Shown here one piece after another: positions 1 through 9,343 of a stretch of 58,904 nt of DNA. Position numbers and translations under genes: made by a program. Position 1 is the first letter of the stretch, and each line of letters starts with the position of its first letter. Under the pieces are notes generated by a model. The model made no database searches. It was given only the letters and a program-made list of their open reading frames with translations, and was not told where the DNA came from. The DNA comes from Firm-04 sp045627405 (GTDB taxonomy: Bacteria > Bacillota > Clostridia > Oscillospirales > Ruminococcaceae), in contig JAZQNP010000037.1 in assembly GCA_045627405.1 (NCBI GenBank), forward strand, positions 1 through 58,904, written 5' to 3'.

Positions 1-710
1 CCGTTGAGGGTACGGATCTCGTCGATAAACTTTTTCTGGTCGATGTTTTCCTTGACCTGCACATCGTACACGAGATCGAAGAGCGTACCGAAATCGGTTG
101 TCTTGACTCTGCGGAGCTTCCAGTTGGTGGTATATTTGTCCATCACGTCGTCGAAGAGACCGTTGTAGTTGAGGTTCTCCGGGATGGTAATTTTCAGGGT
201 CATATTCTGCGTTTTCGGTGCTGCGAAGCCGGTGAAGCAGAGCAGCAGCATTGCAACAGCAAAGATGACAAAGGTCAGTGCCGCATAGGCGATATAGCCG
301 GTGCCGCACATCACGCCGATGACCACAGAGCTGAGGATATAGGCGAGATCCTTAGGATCCGTCGGCGTACTGCGGAATCTGGTGAGCGCGAACGCAGAGG
401 TGAGCGTAATTGCTGCACGGGTGCCGCTGGAAGCATCAATCAGCAGGCACATGGTAATGATGATTGCCGAACTCATGAGTGCGACTGTCGGCATGGTAAG
501 TACATAGCTCTGCGCGTAGCCTCTCTTGCGGTTTGTGAACATGTAGACGCAGCTGACAAGGAAACCAAGCACCAGCGCGGAGCAGAGACACAGCAGCACG
601 AGGCTGAATGTAACATGGCCGTTGGAATCGACCCAATAGGCGGACTGGTCATCGAAGAGCCGGGTAAAGATATTTGCAGCAGAGAATGCTGCGAAAGCGG
701 TGTTAAGCAT
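1..710 (-). CDS. DUF4956 membrane protein, 3' end cut by window edge
   Basis: Open frame read from an ATG at 710 to the left edge, about 236 codons, so the C-terminus is missing. The N-terminal part carries three or four hydrophobic segments (starting around residues 35, 65, 105 and 135). The rest is a soluble domain with DUF4956 character, including the conserved ALTRFRS run after the second membrane segment. Its start overlaps the end of the VTC-domain gene by 8 bases (ATGCTTAA), so the two are almost certainly translationally coupled. DUF4956 proteins regularly neighbour VTC-domain polyphosphate polymerase genes in bacteria. The exact role is unknown; a membrane partner in polyphosphate handling is inference from this pairing. 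Confidence 0.75.
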   Translation of the reverse strand, partial: MLNTAFAAFSAANIFTRLFDDQSAYWVDSNGHVTFSLVLLCLCSALVLGFLVSCVYMFTNRKRGYAQSYVLTMPTVALMSSAIIITMCLLIDASSGTRAAITLTSAFALTRFRSTPTDPKDLAYILSSVVIGVMCGTGYIAYAALTFVIFAVAMLLLCFTGFAAPKTQNMTLKITIPENLNYNGLFDDVMDKYTTNWKLRRVKTTDFGTLFDLVYDVQVKENIDQKKFIDEIRTLN

Positions 711-1464
711 AGATAATCTTCCTTTCATCCTTGGATTGTTCGGTCACAGACTCCTGTACGAAGCTTTTATAGGCTCTGCCGTATTTTGAGAAGCTGTGCC
801 GGCGGATGCCGATTTCGGAGAGTGCCTCACTCATCCACAGCGGAATCGAACCGGGAACTTTAATTTCCATCAGTCTTTGATCGGGGCGAATGATCAGGTT
901 GCCGTAGCTGGCTTTGGTGAGGCTGAGATCGAAACGGCGTTCGGTCAGTTCACGGTCAAAGGTCAGACGGAATTCGGGATCATCCTTACCGAAGAAAGCG
1001 GACCGCTTGTAGCTGATATACTGACGCGGTGCGATGGAATCGTAATGATTGAGGAAGACGTCCATTTCTTTGATGACCTGCAAATCAATGAAGCGTTCGT
1101 AGTAGGGCTTCACGCGGGTAGAGATATAGGCTTCCGCCTCCGCGACGGTCATAGAGACACGGCGTTTTGTGACGATGCCGCCGATCTTCCTTTTGACTTC
1201 GAGAAAGACAGACTGATCGGGGGCGGCAGGAGAATAGTAGCTCCTGAGACGGAGCTTTTCTTTGTAGTAGGGCTTTTCGATGGAACGGCGGATCAGCAGA
1301 TTATCCGGAGTATCATAGTAGAGATTGAAGATGCCGTATTCTTTTCCGTCCACGCAGAACTTATCGGGATTCATGTGTTCATGCACGACAGGCAGAAGAG
1401 CCTCATACTGTTCGAGCGACATCAGGAATTTCACTTCACGACGCTGAAATGTACTGATAGCCAT
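703..1464 (-). CDS. VTC-domain polyphosphate polymerase-like protein
   Basis: 253 residues, the usual size for stand-alone bacterial VTC-domain proteins. The N-terminus has the RREVKF basic/acidic strand of the triphosphate-tunnel fold. Lys/Arg/Glu strands follow (KEKLRLRSY near 70, FLEVKRK near 87, YKRSAFF near 152) and the domain ends with MEIKVPG near 199 and a KYGRAY motif. In the family this tunnel binds triphosphate or polyphosphate, and the yeast VTC catalytic domain makes polyphosphate from ATP. The start is set by GGAGG eight bases ahead of the ATG. The gene overlaps the DUF4956 gene downstream. Activity is not proven: many bacterial members are annotated only by fold. Confidence 0.82.
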   Translation of the reverse strand: MAISTFQRREVKFLMSLEQYEALLPVVHEHMNPDKFCVDGKEYGIFNLYYDTPDNLLIRRSIEKPYYKEKLRLRSYYSPAAPDQSVFLEVKRKIGGIVTKRRVSMTVAEAEAYISTRVKPYYERFIDLQVIKEMDVFLNHYDSIAPRQYISYKRSAFFGKDDPEFRLTFDRELTERRFDLSLTKASYGNLIIRPDQRLMEIKVPGSIPLWMSEALSEIGIRRHSFSKYGRAYKSFVQESVTEQSKDERKIIYA

Positions 1465-1649
1465 AACCTTTGCCTCCTTTTTTCATGTATAAGTGATGTT
1501 TGGTTTCCCCCTCATCTTAATACCAGTATATCGGAAGCAACTGAAATGAACCTGAAAAAAAGAAGCTGCTTTGTGAAAGCTATGTGAGCGCACAGTGTCA
1601 TATAATCACATTTTATGTCAGATTGTACTCTTTCGATCAGGAACAAGTC

Positions 1650-1679
1650 TGCCGTCCGGCACGGTTCTGCCGGACGGCA
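1650..1679 (-). terminator. GC-rich hairpin, probable terminator of the TM2 gene
   Basis: A perfect 12-bp stem (1650-1661 with 1668-1679) around a 6-base loop lies 54 bases past the stop of the zinc-ribbon/TM2 gene. The following bases on the minus strand are only moderately T-rich, so this could also be a stabilising 3' hairpin. The stretch 1465-1649 otherwise holds the upstream region of the VTC gene; I see no strong promoter there. Confidence 0.45.
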
Positions 1680-1732
1680 TCTGCTTTGAATTTCTCTGTT
1701 TCGACGTTTGGATGTTTGGACGCAGCGGGCGA

Positions 1733-2269
1733 TCAGTCTTTGAGCGGGATGCCCTTTGCGTCGGTCGCGATGGAACCGGTGAGGATCTGAATGCCCTCGA
1801 CGAGACCCCAGATCTCAGAGACGAACGAAAGTGTAAAGCAGGAGAGCAGGGTAATCAGGAGCTGAGCGACAGCTTTGCCGGTATATCCGAGATAGAAGTT
1901 ATGGACACCGAACGCGCCGAGGAAGATGCCGAGCAGACCGCCCGCGACCTTAGACTTCTGCTGAGAGGGGTCATAGGCAATCGGCTGTACGGCAGGCGCG
2001 ACCGGCTGCTGCTGATAAGGCTGCTGATAGACCTGCTGCTGCGGCTGGGCATATGCCTGCTGCTGCGGCTGCTGATAGACCTGCTGCTGCGGCTGCGCAT
2101 AGACCGGCTGACCGGTCGCAGTGCCGCACATTTCGCAGACGGCTGCGCCGGCGGGGAGCTCCTCGCCGCAGGTACCGCAGTATTTCATACCGGTGCCGGC
2201 AGCAAAACCGCACTTCGGGCAGGTCACGTCGGTATCAGTGAGAACTTCTGCACAATTCTTGCAAAACAT
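1733..2269 (-). CDS. Double zinc-ribbon, TM2-domain membrane protein
   Basis: 178 residues. Two short zinc ribbons come first: C3-x2-C6 with C17-x2-C20, then C31-x2-C34 with C45-x2-C48. A proline/glutamine/tyrosine-rich linker follows (about 54-89), then a TM2 domain with two transmembrane helices (about 107-127 and 135-155) separated by the HNFYLGY turn typical of TM2 proteins. Start set by AAGGAGG ahead of the ATG and by a consensus promoter. The function of bacterial TM2/zinc-ribbon proteins is not established; they are common in Firmicutes. The linker is probably disordered and hangs the ribbons on the cytoplasmic side (inference). Confidence 0.85.
   Translation of the reverse strand: MFCKNCAEVLTDTDVTCPKCGFAAGTGMKYCGTCGEELPAGAAVCEMCGTATGQPVYAQPQQQVYQQPQQQAYAQPQQQVYQQPYQQQPVAPAVQPIAYDPSQQKSKVAGGLLGIFLGAFGVHNFYLGYTGKAVAQLLITLLSCFTLSFVSEIWGLVEGIQILTGSIATDAKGIPLKD
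2003..2110 (-). repeat. In-frame Q/P/Y tandem repeat within TM2 gene
   Basis: CTG/CAG-rich degenerate repeats encode several copies of a QPQQQ(V/A)Y(Q/A)-like unit. The repetition is visible at DNA level as recurring ctgctgctg blocks. It is a likely site of repeat-number variation between strains. Confidence 0.8.
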
Positions 2270-2344
2270 AGATGTTCCTCCTTACATGAACAGCATCGTT
2301 GTTTCCGGCTGCCGGCAAAGCATTGCAGCAACCTTCTCACTCCT

Positions 2345-2373
2345 ATTATACATGTTTTTTGTAAATCTGTCAA
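2345..2373 (-). promoter_or_regulatory. Consensus sigma-A promoter for TM2 gene
   Basis: Minus strand TTGACA (2368-2373), 17-base spacer, TATAAT (2345-2350): a perfect vegetative consensus. The start point would lie near 2338, giving a leader of about 70 bases before the ATG at 2269. Confidence 0.88.
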
Positions 2374-2458
2374 GATATTGCGCATTTTTTCTGAAATTTG
2401 CACATAGGATGGAGCAGAGAGCCATATTTTGGCAAAAGCGGAAGAAAGGGTGAGAAAC

Positions 2459-2920
2459 ATGCAGAAAGCGGTTGGAAATCTGCGGGCAGCAGTGCTGTTG
2501 GGCGTACCGGTTTCGGTGCTGCTGTTTGCGGGGAATGCCGCGCTTTATACGGCGATAGATCTGCCCGGATGGATGCTGCATATTCTGGCAGTGATGCCGC
2601 TGACGGCGGGGAGCTTTGCAGCGGCATATGCAGCGGGGCGTCGGCAGCGGCACAGCGGGATATTCTGCGGAATCCGCGTCTCGCTGTACCTGATTGGCAT
2701 ATGGTATGCGGTTTATTGTATGTACCGAGGGACACTTTGTATGCCGAAGGCAGTGCTGCCGGTCATTTTGGGCGGAATTGCCGGAGGACTTCTGGGCGTG
2801 CATCGGGAAGAGCCGGTGCCGCGCCGGCGCATGCACAGACTGATCGGCTGCCGGGAGCAGCTGCGGATGGTGCCGCTTCTGCTGCACCGCCCGCGGAACG
2901 AAAAGAAAGACGCGGAATAG
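2459..2920 (+). CDS. Small four-helix membrane protein (TIGR04086-like)
   Basis: About 153 residues from the ATG at 2459, chosen because AAAGGGTGAG sits just upstream; an upstream TTG at 2429 lacks such a site. Four hydrophobic segments fill residues 10-110, with glycine-rich ends (GGIAGGLLG). A basic, Arg-rich tail follows. The pattern fits the TIGR04086 family of uncharacterised Firmicute membrane proteins, but I could not confirm it. It is convergent with the big ATPase gene downstream, and a shared hairpin separates them. No function can be assigned. Confidence 0.6.
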   Translation: MQKAVGNLRAAVLLGVPVSVLLFAGNAALYTAIDLPGWMLHILAVMPLTAGSFAAAYAAGRRQRHSGIFCGIRVSLYLIGIWYAVYCMYRGTLCMPKAVLPVILGGIAGGLLGVHREEPVPRRRMHRLIGCREQLRMVPLLLHRPRNEKKDAE

Positions 2921-2981
2921 ACCGGACAGTCAGATTGCCGGACTGTATACGGCGTTTGGATGCCGGAAAAGCTGCAAACAA

Positions 2982-3019
2982 AAACCGCCCTGCCGAAGCG
3001 TTTTCCGGCGGGGCGGTTT
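2982..3019. terminator. Bidirectional terminator
   Basis: A 14-bp stem (2982-2995 with 3006-3019) around a 10-base loop lies between two convergent genes. On the minus strand it is followed by a TTTTTGTTT run, so it is a good intrinsic terminator for the 3079-6003 gene. On the plus strand the T-run is short. Confidence 0.8.
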
Positions 3020-3078
3020 GCTGGATGAAGCGCATGAGAACTGCTGTGTAATCCTGTTTTGGCGAACACCCGATGCCG

Positions 3079-6003
3079 TTACTCCTCCATTGCAGCGACC
3101 AGACTGCGCAGACGGATTTTTGCTGCACCGAGATTGTTGATCTCGTCGATTTTGAGCTGTGTATAGAGCTTGCCCTTTGCTTCGAGGATGGAACGCACCT
3201 CATCGGTTGTCACCGCGTCGATGCCGCAGCCGAATGACACAAGCTGAACAAGCTGCATATCCGGCTGTGTTGTGACATACTGTGCGGCACGGTAAAGGCG
3301 CGCATGATAGGTCCACTGGTTGAGAACGCCGAGCTTTCCGACATGTCCGAGTGCGGCGACCGAATCCTCGCTGACGACCGCCATGCCGAGGCTGGTGATC
3401 AGCTTGTGGATGCCGTGGTTGATTTCCGGATCAATGTGGTACGGTCTGCCGGCAAGCACAATGATTTTTCTGTTTTCTGCGCGCGCCTCCGAAATGATGC
3501 GCTGTGCTTCTTCCGCAATCTCTGTGCGGTACTGTGCCAGTGCGGCATATGCCTTGTCGATCGCGCTGTCCGGATTGCCTGTATAGGCAAAGGCAGAGAG
3601 TGCCTGTTTCAGCGATTTCCGCAGACCTTTTTTTCGGTTCAGATCCATGTACGGCGTGATGAAATTTTCAGATGTCAGGCGGGAATTGTTTGCCCGCAGC
3701 AGTTCGGGATAATATGCGACGACCGGGCAGTTGTAGTGGTTGTCGTTTTCGCCTTCATCGAGATTATAGCTCATGCACGGCCAGAAAATGAAATCGACAC
3801 CCTGTTCGAGCAGATCTTCGATATGACCGTGTGCGAGCTTTGCCGGATAGCAGACCGTATCGGACGGAATGGTGTGCTGTCCCTGGTAATACACAGTGCG
3901 GTCGCTCTCGCGGGAGAGCTTGATCGCAAAGCCCAGCTCGGTAAACAGCGCAGTCCAGAACGGCATCTGCTCATAAAAGCTCAGCACGAGCGGCAGACCG
4001 ACCGTTGCGACCGGAGCTGCTGCCGGCTTCTTCTCGGCACAGGAGAGGATTTTCTGATATTTGTATTCGTAAAGTGACGGGATATTCTGTGCTTTTGCCT
4101 TGCCCGCGCCTTTTTCGCAGCGGTTGCCGGAGATGAATCTGCCGCCGTCGGGGAAGGTCACGATATTCAGTGCGCAGTGCGCGGTGCATCCGCCGCATTT
4201 CGCGCTCTTTGTGGTGTAGCTGAAACCGGCGATCTTCTCTGCGGAGATGGTGGAAGTCTGCTCCGGTGCATGTTCTTTTGCGTAGAGTGCCGCGCCGAAC
4301 GCACCCATCAGACCGGAGATCGCCGGACGGATGACATCGCGGCCCAGTTCGATTTCAAAGGAGCGCAGAACGGCGTCATTGAGGAATGTGCCGCCCTGAA
4401 CGACAATGTTTTTGCCGAGTTCCTCCACGGATTTTGCGCGGATGACCTTATATACCGCGTTCTTGATGATGGAGGAGGAGAGACCCGCAGAAATATCTTC
4501 CACGGTCGCGCCGTCCTTCTGCGCCTGCTTGACGGAACTGTTCATGAACACGGTACAGCGCGAGCCGAGATCGACAGGCCGTTCTGCAAACAGACCGAGC
4601 TGTGAGAATTCTGCAATGTCATAGCCCAGTGCCTGTGCAAAGCTCTGGATGAACGAGCCGCAGCCGGAAGAACATGCTTCATTGAGCATAATGCTGTCGA
4701 TGCTGTGATTGCGGATCTTGAAGCATTTGATGTCCTGTCCGCCGATGTCCATGATGAAATCGACATCGGGGCAGAAATAGGATGCCGCTTTGAAATGGGC
4801 AACGGTTTCGACAATGCCGAAGTCGATGCCGAGACCGGCGCGGATGAAATCCTCTCCGTAGCCGGTGACGGCGGATGCACGGATGTGCAGATCGGGATTT
4901 TTGATCTCATAGATTTTTTGCAGCTGATGCACAATGCGGTCAAGCGGCTGTCCGCGGTTTGCTGCATAGTACTGATACAGCAGTTCACCGTTTTCGGTGA
5001 TCAGCACCAGCTTGGTGGTTGTGGAACCGGCGTCGATGCCGAGATAGGCATTGCCTGTTGCAGTCTGCAAATCGGCAAACGGCAGATCGTGTGCCTTGTG
5101 CCGCTGAATGAACTGCTCATACTCTTGGCGCGAGCGGAACAGCGGCTCCGTGACGACGGTATTGCCGCCGGTATGTGCGGCTTCGAGCTTTGCCAGCGTA
5201 TCTGTGAGTGTCATCGCATCGACAGACTGTTCTGCGTACATCGCAGAGCCGTATGCAACGAAAACCGGCGCGTTTTCAGGGAAAATCGCGTGCTGCTCGT
5301 CGAGTTTCAGTGTGCGGACAAATGCTTCCCGCAGTCCTTTGAGGAAGGACAGCGGACCGCCGAGAAACAGCACCGTTCCCTCGATGGTTCTGCCCTGCGC
5401 AAGACCGGAGACCGTCTGGTCAACAACCGCCTGAAAAATACTCGCGGCAATGTCTTCGCGTCTGGCACCCTGATTGAGCAGCGGCTGAATATCGGATTTT
5501 GCAAACACGCCGCAGCGCGATGCAATCGGATAGCGTTTTTCTGCTTGGAGCGACAGTTCATCCATTGCATCTGCGGTGATGCCGAGCAATGTTGCCATCT
5601 GGTCGATGAATGCACCGGTTCCGCCCGCGCAGGAGCCGTTCATGCGCTGCTCCACGCCGCCGGTCAGGAACATCATTTTTGCGTCCTCGCCGCCCAGCTC
5701 AATGACGACATCGGCATCCGGATAATCGGATTTGACCGCGAGAAAGGCAGCATGTACCTCCTGCACAAAGGGAATGCCCGCGCTTTGGGCGAGTCCCAGT
5801 CCGGCAGAACCGGTGATGCACACGCGGAATGCCGCATCCGGAAATTTCTTTTGCAGGTCGAGAATCTGCTCCGTAACGGTTTCCCGCACGCGGGATAAAT
5901 GCCGCTGATAGCAGTGCGAGAGAATATTGTGACCGGCATCCATGACAACGGTTTTGACAGTGGTGGAACCGACGTCAATGCCGAGCGAATAAATCTGCTG
6001 CAT
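3079..6003 (-). CDS. Acyl-CoA dehydratase activase-like ATPase (tandem BcrAD/BadFG + DUF2229)
   Basis: 974 residues. Two ASKHA ATPase modules lie in tandem, each opening with a phosphate-binding strand (GIDVGSTT near 8 and GIDAGSTT near 323). Each carries cysteines of the kind that bridge a [4Fe-4S] cluster between subunits (SCAGGTG and SRCGVF in the first, ACSSGCG and SRCTVF in the second). A DUF2229-type region follows from about 600. In the family the activator hydrolyses ATP to fire one low-potential electron into 2-hydroxyacyl-CoA dehydratase. No dehydratase A/B subunit is adjacent, and many Firmicutes carry such orphan fusions. Several fused homologues run to about 1400 residues, so this is a short-form member. 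It has its own promoter and is not clearly part of the nitrogenase-like operon. True substrate unknown. Confidence 0.85.
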   Translation of the reverse strand: MQQIYSLGIDVGSTTVKTVVMDAGHNILSHCYQRHLSRVRETVTEQILDLQKKFPDAAFRVCITGSAGLGLAQSAGIPFVQEVHAAFLAVKSDYPDADVVIELGGEDAKMMFLTGGVEQRMNGSCAGGTGAFIDQMATLLGITADAMDELSLQAEKRYPIASRCGVFAKSDIQPLLNQGARREDIAASIFQAVVDQTVSGLAQGRTIEGTVLFLGGPLSFLKGLREAFVRTLKLDEQHAIFPENAPVFVAYGSAMYAEQSVDAMTLTDTLAKLEAAHTGGNTVVTEPLFRSRQEYEQFIQRHKAHDLPFADLQTATGNAYLGIDAGSTTTKLVLITENGELLYQYYAANRGQPLDRIVHQLQKIYEIKNPDLHIRASAVTGYGEDFIRAGLGIDFGIVETVAHFKAASYFCPDVDFIMDIGGQDIKCFKIRNHSIDSIMLNEACSSGCGSFIQSFAQALGYDIAEFSQLGLFAERPVDLGSRCTVFMNSSVKQAQKDGATVEDISAGLSSSIIKNAVYKVIRAKSVEELGKNIVVQGGTFLNDAVLRSFEIELGRDVIRPAISGLMGAFGAALYAKEHAPEQTSTISAEKIAGFSYTTKSAKCGGCTAHCALNIVTFPDGGRFISGNRCEKGAGKAKAQNIPSLYEYKYQKILSCAEKKPAAAPVATVGLPLVLSFYEQMPFWTALFTELGFAIKLSRESDRTVYYQGQHTIPSDTVCYPAKLAHGHIEDLLEQGVDFIFWPCMSYNLDEGENDNHYNCPVVAYYPELLRANNSRLTSENFITPYMDLNRKKGLRKSLKQALSAFAYTGNPDSAIDKAYAALAQYRTEIAEEAQRIISEARAENRKIIVLAGRPYHIDPEINHGIHKLITSLGMAVVSEDSVAALGHVGKLGVLNQWTYHARLYRAAQYVTTQPDMQLVQLVSFGCGIDAVTTDEVRSILEAKGKLYTQLKIDEINNLGAAKIRLRSLVAAMEE

Positions 6004-6057
6004 GATAAAAGCCCTCCTTTGCCGCCGAACCGACTTTCAGCGACAAGATTCGATGCT

Positions 6058-6087
6058 ATTATAACACATTTTCAGAGAAAAAGTAAA
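6058..6087 (-). promoter_or_regulatory. Promoter of the activase-like gene
   Basis: Minus strand TTTACT (6082-6087), 18-base spacer, TATAAT (6058-6063), in the 119-base gap after the hydrolase gene. It makes the activase-like gene a separate transcription unit. Confidence 0.7.
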
Positions 6088-6122
6088 GCATTCCGCGTAA
6101 ATTTCAAAGATTTTCTGACGGA

Positions 6123-6965
6123 TCAGGCAAAGCCTCTGCGGATCCATGCGATACAGGCTTGGAACCACGGTGCGCAGACTGCATTTTCATGCCAGTCGCC
6201 CGTCGCAGTGGTTTCGTCGGAGAGCGAGAGGCCGTGACCGCCGTGTGGCAGGATATGTGCCTCAAACGGGATTTTTTGTTCTGCAAGTGCCTGCATGTAC
6301 ATCAGGGAGTTCTGCACCGGCACGCAGTTGTCATCGCTGGTGTGCCAGATGAAGCACGGCGGCGTGTCTGCGTTCACCTGTTTTTCCAGCGAAACCGCAT
6401 CGGCACGCGGATTGTCATAATTTTGGGCGTCGTCCTCACCGACGAGATTGACAATGGAGCCGCGGTGTGCGAATGCACCCGCCGTAATGACCGGATAGCT
6501 CAGAATCTGTGCGTTTGGCTTGCAGAGCGCAGTATCCCCCAGCACCTCGGTGACAAGTTTGCTGTTCCAGTATACTGAGAGACTTGCGGCAAGATGACCG
6601 CCGGCGGAAAATCCCGCAACGGCAATGCGGTTTGGGTCAACCTCAAAGTCTGCGGCATGCGTGCGGACATAGGCGACCGCAGCGGCGAGTTCGAGCAGAT
6701 TGGCGGGGAACCGCTTTTGGCAGGTATAGCGCAGCACGAATGCCTGCACGCCGTAGCCGGCAAAGCGCATCGCAACCGGAATTGCCTCGCGCTCCGAGCA
6801 GTAATCATATCCGCCGCCCGGACAGATCACGACGGCAGGACGCTGCTTATTGCCGTGTTCATCCAGATGCGGGGTGTAGATCGGTTCCAGCGTCGCCTGA
6901 TATTCGGGTGTGTGCAGACCAGCCTTTTCAAAGGGAATCTGCAAAAGAACGGTTTCTGTTTTCAT
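6123..6965 (-). CDS. Alpha/beta hydrolase (BD-FAE/acetylesterase-like)
   Basis: 280 residues, full length for the family, with no signal peptide, so cytoplasmic. An oxyanion-hole motif CPGGGYDYC lies near 48. The nucleophile elbow GFSAGGH near 118 supplies the serine; an Asp in HTSDDNCVP near 222 and the His of HGGHGL near 251 complete the triad. This matches short-chain acyl/carbohydrate esterases (for example xylan acetylesterase-like enzymes). A ribosome site GGAGG precedes the ATG. It follows hypF on the same strand after 50 bases that contain only a small hairpin without a T-run, so read-through from the hyp genes is possible. Whether it belongs to that system functionally is unclear. 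Confidence 0.85.
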   Translation of the reverse strand: MKTETVLLQIPFEKAGLHTPEYQATLEPIYTPHLDEHGNKQRPAVVICPGGGYDYCSEREAIPVAMRFAGYGVQAFVLRYTCQKRFPANLLELAAAVAYVRTHAADFEVDPNRIAVAGFSAGGHLAASLSVYWNSKLVTEVLGDTALCKPNAQILSYPVITAGAFAHRGSIVNLVGEDDAQNYDNPRADAVSLEKQVNADTPPCFIWHTSDDNCVPVQNSLMYMQALAEQKIPFEAHILPHGGHGLSLSDETTATGDWHENAVCAPWFQACIAWIRRGFA

Positions 6966-7015
6966 GGTGTAACCTCCGTTGTTTTTATGGCGGATTCATC
7001 CGCCGTATTTGAGCA

Positions 7016-9313
7016 TCACTGCTGCATGATGCCGTAGGCTGCCTGACCGATGCAGATGCCGCCGTCATTCGGCGGAATCAGACGGTGCAGCAGCACAGTC
7101 AGCCCGCGGCGTGTGAGAGCATCACGGGTCATTTCAGTCAGCAGACGGTTTTGAAAGACACCGCCGCTCAGCGCGACGGTATGCAGCCCGTGCATTTCCC
7201 GCAGCATGCCGCATGCAGTGCCGACTGCCTCTGCGAGAGCAGCATGAAACGCATATGCCAGCGCACGGCGCGTTTCGATCTGCGGTGCAGCGAGATACCG
7301 CACTGCGATTTCTGCTGCAAGATTTGACGTATCCAGTGTCACGAAGCCGCCGTTTTCGCGGACTGTACAGTGCAGCAGTGCGGAAGCTGCCCCGCCGCTG
7401 CGCAGATGCCGCTCCGCTTCATACATGAGTGCCGTTGCGGCTTCTCCTTCAAAGGTAGACATGCGGCGGATGCCGAGGATTGCGGCGACTGCATCAAAGA
7501 GCCGTCCGCAGCTTGTGGAGCGCACGGAATTGATCTGATTCTGCGCCATTGCAGCCTGCACGCGGTATTGCTTTGCATCGCAGACTGCGAGTGCGGCGCA
7601 GATTTTCTCTGCATGATCGGCGGTTTCCCGCAGCAGAGCCGCCGCAATGCGCCAGCCCTCGCGGGAGGAGCTGTCTCCGCCGGTCTGCATGAACGGCTGG
7701 ATGCTGCCTGCACGGGTAAAGCCAAAGGGGTCGCAGAGCAGCAGCTCGCCGCCCCATATGGTGCCGTCTTCGCCGTATCCGGTGCCGTCAAAGCTCACGC
7801 CGATGATTTTGTCCGTGCAGCCGTTTTCTGCCATGCAGGAGAGAATGTGCGCATAATGATGCTGCACCCGGAGCAGCGGCACCTGCCACTGTGCTGCCAG
7901 TTCTTCGGCAGCAGCGACCGTATTGTACATCGGGTGTGTGTCACAGACAATCCGTTCCGGTTTTGCTTCGAGCAGCCCGCACATGCGCGTGACCGATTCT
8001 CTCAGAGCCTGAACAGTCCGGAGATCTGCCATATCCCCGACATACGGAGATGCGTAAAGCAGCCCGTTTTTTGCAATGCAGAAGCTGTTTTTCAGTTCGC
8101 CGCCGATGCCGAGAACCTGCCCCTTGCTGCTGCCGTACAGAATCGGCAGCGGCGCAAATCCGCGCGACCGCCGGATCATATAGGGCGTGCCGTCGAGCCA
8201 GTCACAGACAGAATCGTCCGCGCGCAGGAGAATCTCTCTGTCATGGGAGAGAATCAGATCACAAAAGCCGCTCAGTTCTTTCAGTGCAGAGGCGTCATCG
8301 CGGCAGATCGGCGCGCCGCGTGCATTGCCGCTGGTCATGACCAGACAGTCTGTCATCGCAATGCCGTCCGGATAATCAAACAGCAGCATTTGGAGCGGCG
8401 CATAGGGCAGCATGACGCCGACCGTGAGATGATCCGGTGCGATCTGTTCGCAGAGCGAGGACGCCGCACGCTTTTCGAGCAGCAGAATCGGCTTTTGCCA
8501 GCCCGTGAGACAGGCTTTCTGCGCATCGGAAACGACACATTCGCGCTGTGCAGTCTCCGCATCGCGGAGCATGACGGCAAAGGGCTTCATCGGACGCTGT
8601 TTGCGTATCCGCAGCAGTTTGACAGTCTCTTTGTTTTTGGCATCGCAGCAGAGATGAAACCCGCCGATGCCCTTTACGGCAATGATTTTCCCGTCCGTGA
8701 TTGCCTGCCGTGCCGCCGTGATTGCATCGCCGCCGCGCAGCTGTGTGCCGATGATATACACCTCCGGTCCGCAGTCATTGCAGCAGACGGGCTGTGCATC
8801 GTAGCGGCGTGTTGCCGGGCTATGGTATTCCTCCGCACAGGCATCGCACATCGGAAAAGCCTGCATACTTGTGCGTTCGCGGTCATAGGGCATCGTGTCG
8901 AGGATGGTGAGCCGCGGACCGCACTGCGTGCAGTTGATAAACGGGTGCAGATACCGCCGGTTCTGTCTGTCAAACAGCTCTTCGCGGCAGCGGTCGCAGG
9001 TTGCGATGTCGGGTGAGACAAAAATATCTCCCGCCTCTTTTTCACTGTCAATGATGGAAAAATCCGGAAATTCCGGCAGATCGCATGCGGTTTCTTTCAG
9101 ATCGAGAACGGCAGCGCGCTCCGGCGGAGATTCCCGCAGAAGCTGTGTGAACTGCTGGAGCTGTGCATCGCTGCCCTGTGCAAATATTTCCACATAGGAG
9201 CCTTTGTTTGCGACGGTGCCGCGGATGCCGCAATCGCGTGCAGCGTGCGCGGTAAACGGGCGAAAGCCGACGCCCTGCACAATGCCGAATACCTGAATCT
9301 TCATGCTTTGCAT
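7016..9313 (-). CDS. hypF: HypF carbamoyltransferase
   Basis: About 765 residues, full length. Domains in order: acylphosphatase (GVGFRPF near 13), two C-x2-C zinc-finger pairs (about 105-185), a YrdC-like nucleotide-binding domain (about 200-380) and a Kae1-like domain with the metal-binding HHYAH motif near 480. HypF uses carbamoyl phosphate and ATP to carbamoylate the C-terminal cysteine of HypE, the first step toward the cyanide ligands of [NiFe] hydrogenase. The start at 9313 is preferred over an ATG at 9340 because AAAGGAG lies 11 bases ahead of it. It is the last hyp gene here, 30 bases after hypD. No hypE is present in the window, which is unexpected. Confidence 0.96.
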   Translation of the reverse strand: MQSMKIQVFGIVQGVGFRPFTAHAARDCGIRGTVANKGSYVEIFAQGSDAQLQQFTQLLRESPPERAAVLDLKETACDLPEFPDFSIIDSEKEAGDIFVSPDIATCDRCREELFDRQNRRYLHPFINCTQCGPRLTILDTMPYDRERTSMQAFPMCDACAEEYHSPATRRYDAQPVCCNDCGPEVYIIGTQLRGGDAITAARQAITDGKIIAVKGIGGFHLCCDAKNKETVKLLRIRKQRPMKPFAVMLRDAETAQRECVVSDAQKACLTGWQKPILLLEKRAASSLCEQIAPDHLTVGVMLPYAPLQMLLFDYPDGIAMTDCLVMTSGNARGAPICRDDASALKELSGFCDLILSHDREILLRADDSVCDWLDGTPYMIRRSRGFAPLPILYGSSKGQVLGIGGELKNSFCIAKNGLLYASPYVGDMADLRTVQALRESVTRMCGLLEAKPERIVCDTHPMYNTVAAAEELAAQWQVPLLRVQHHYAHILSCMAENGCTDKIIGVSFDGTGYGEDGTIWGGELLLCDPFGFTRAGSIQPFMQTGGDSSSREGWRIAAALLRETADHAEKICAALAVCDAKQYRVQAAMAQNQINSVRSTSCGRLFDAVAAILGIRRMSTFEGEAATALMYEAERHLRSGGAASALLHCTVRENGGFVTLDTSNLAAEIAVRYLAAPQIETRRALAYAFHAALAEAVGTACGMLREMHGLHTVALSGGVFQNRLLTEMTRDALTRRGLTVLLHRLIPPNDGGICIGQAAYGIMQQ

Positions 9314-9343
9314 GATGCGGCGGTCTCCTTTCTGCTGCAAAGT

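Noticed and set aside
6989..7004. Small hairpin between hypF and the hydrolase gene
   Set aside because: No T-run follows on the minus strand, so it is not called as a terminator.
7370..9016. 548-codon open frame on the plus strand
   Set aside because: Antisense to hypF, no ribosome site, composition is the mirror of a GC-rich coding strand.
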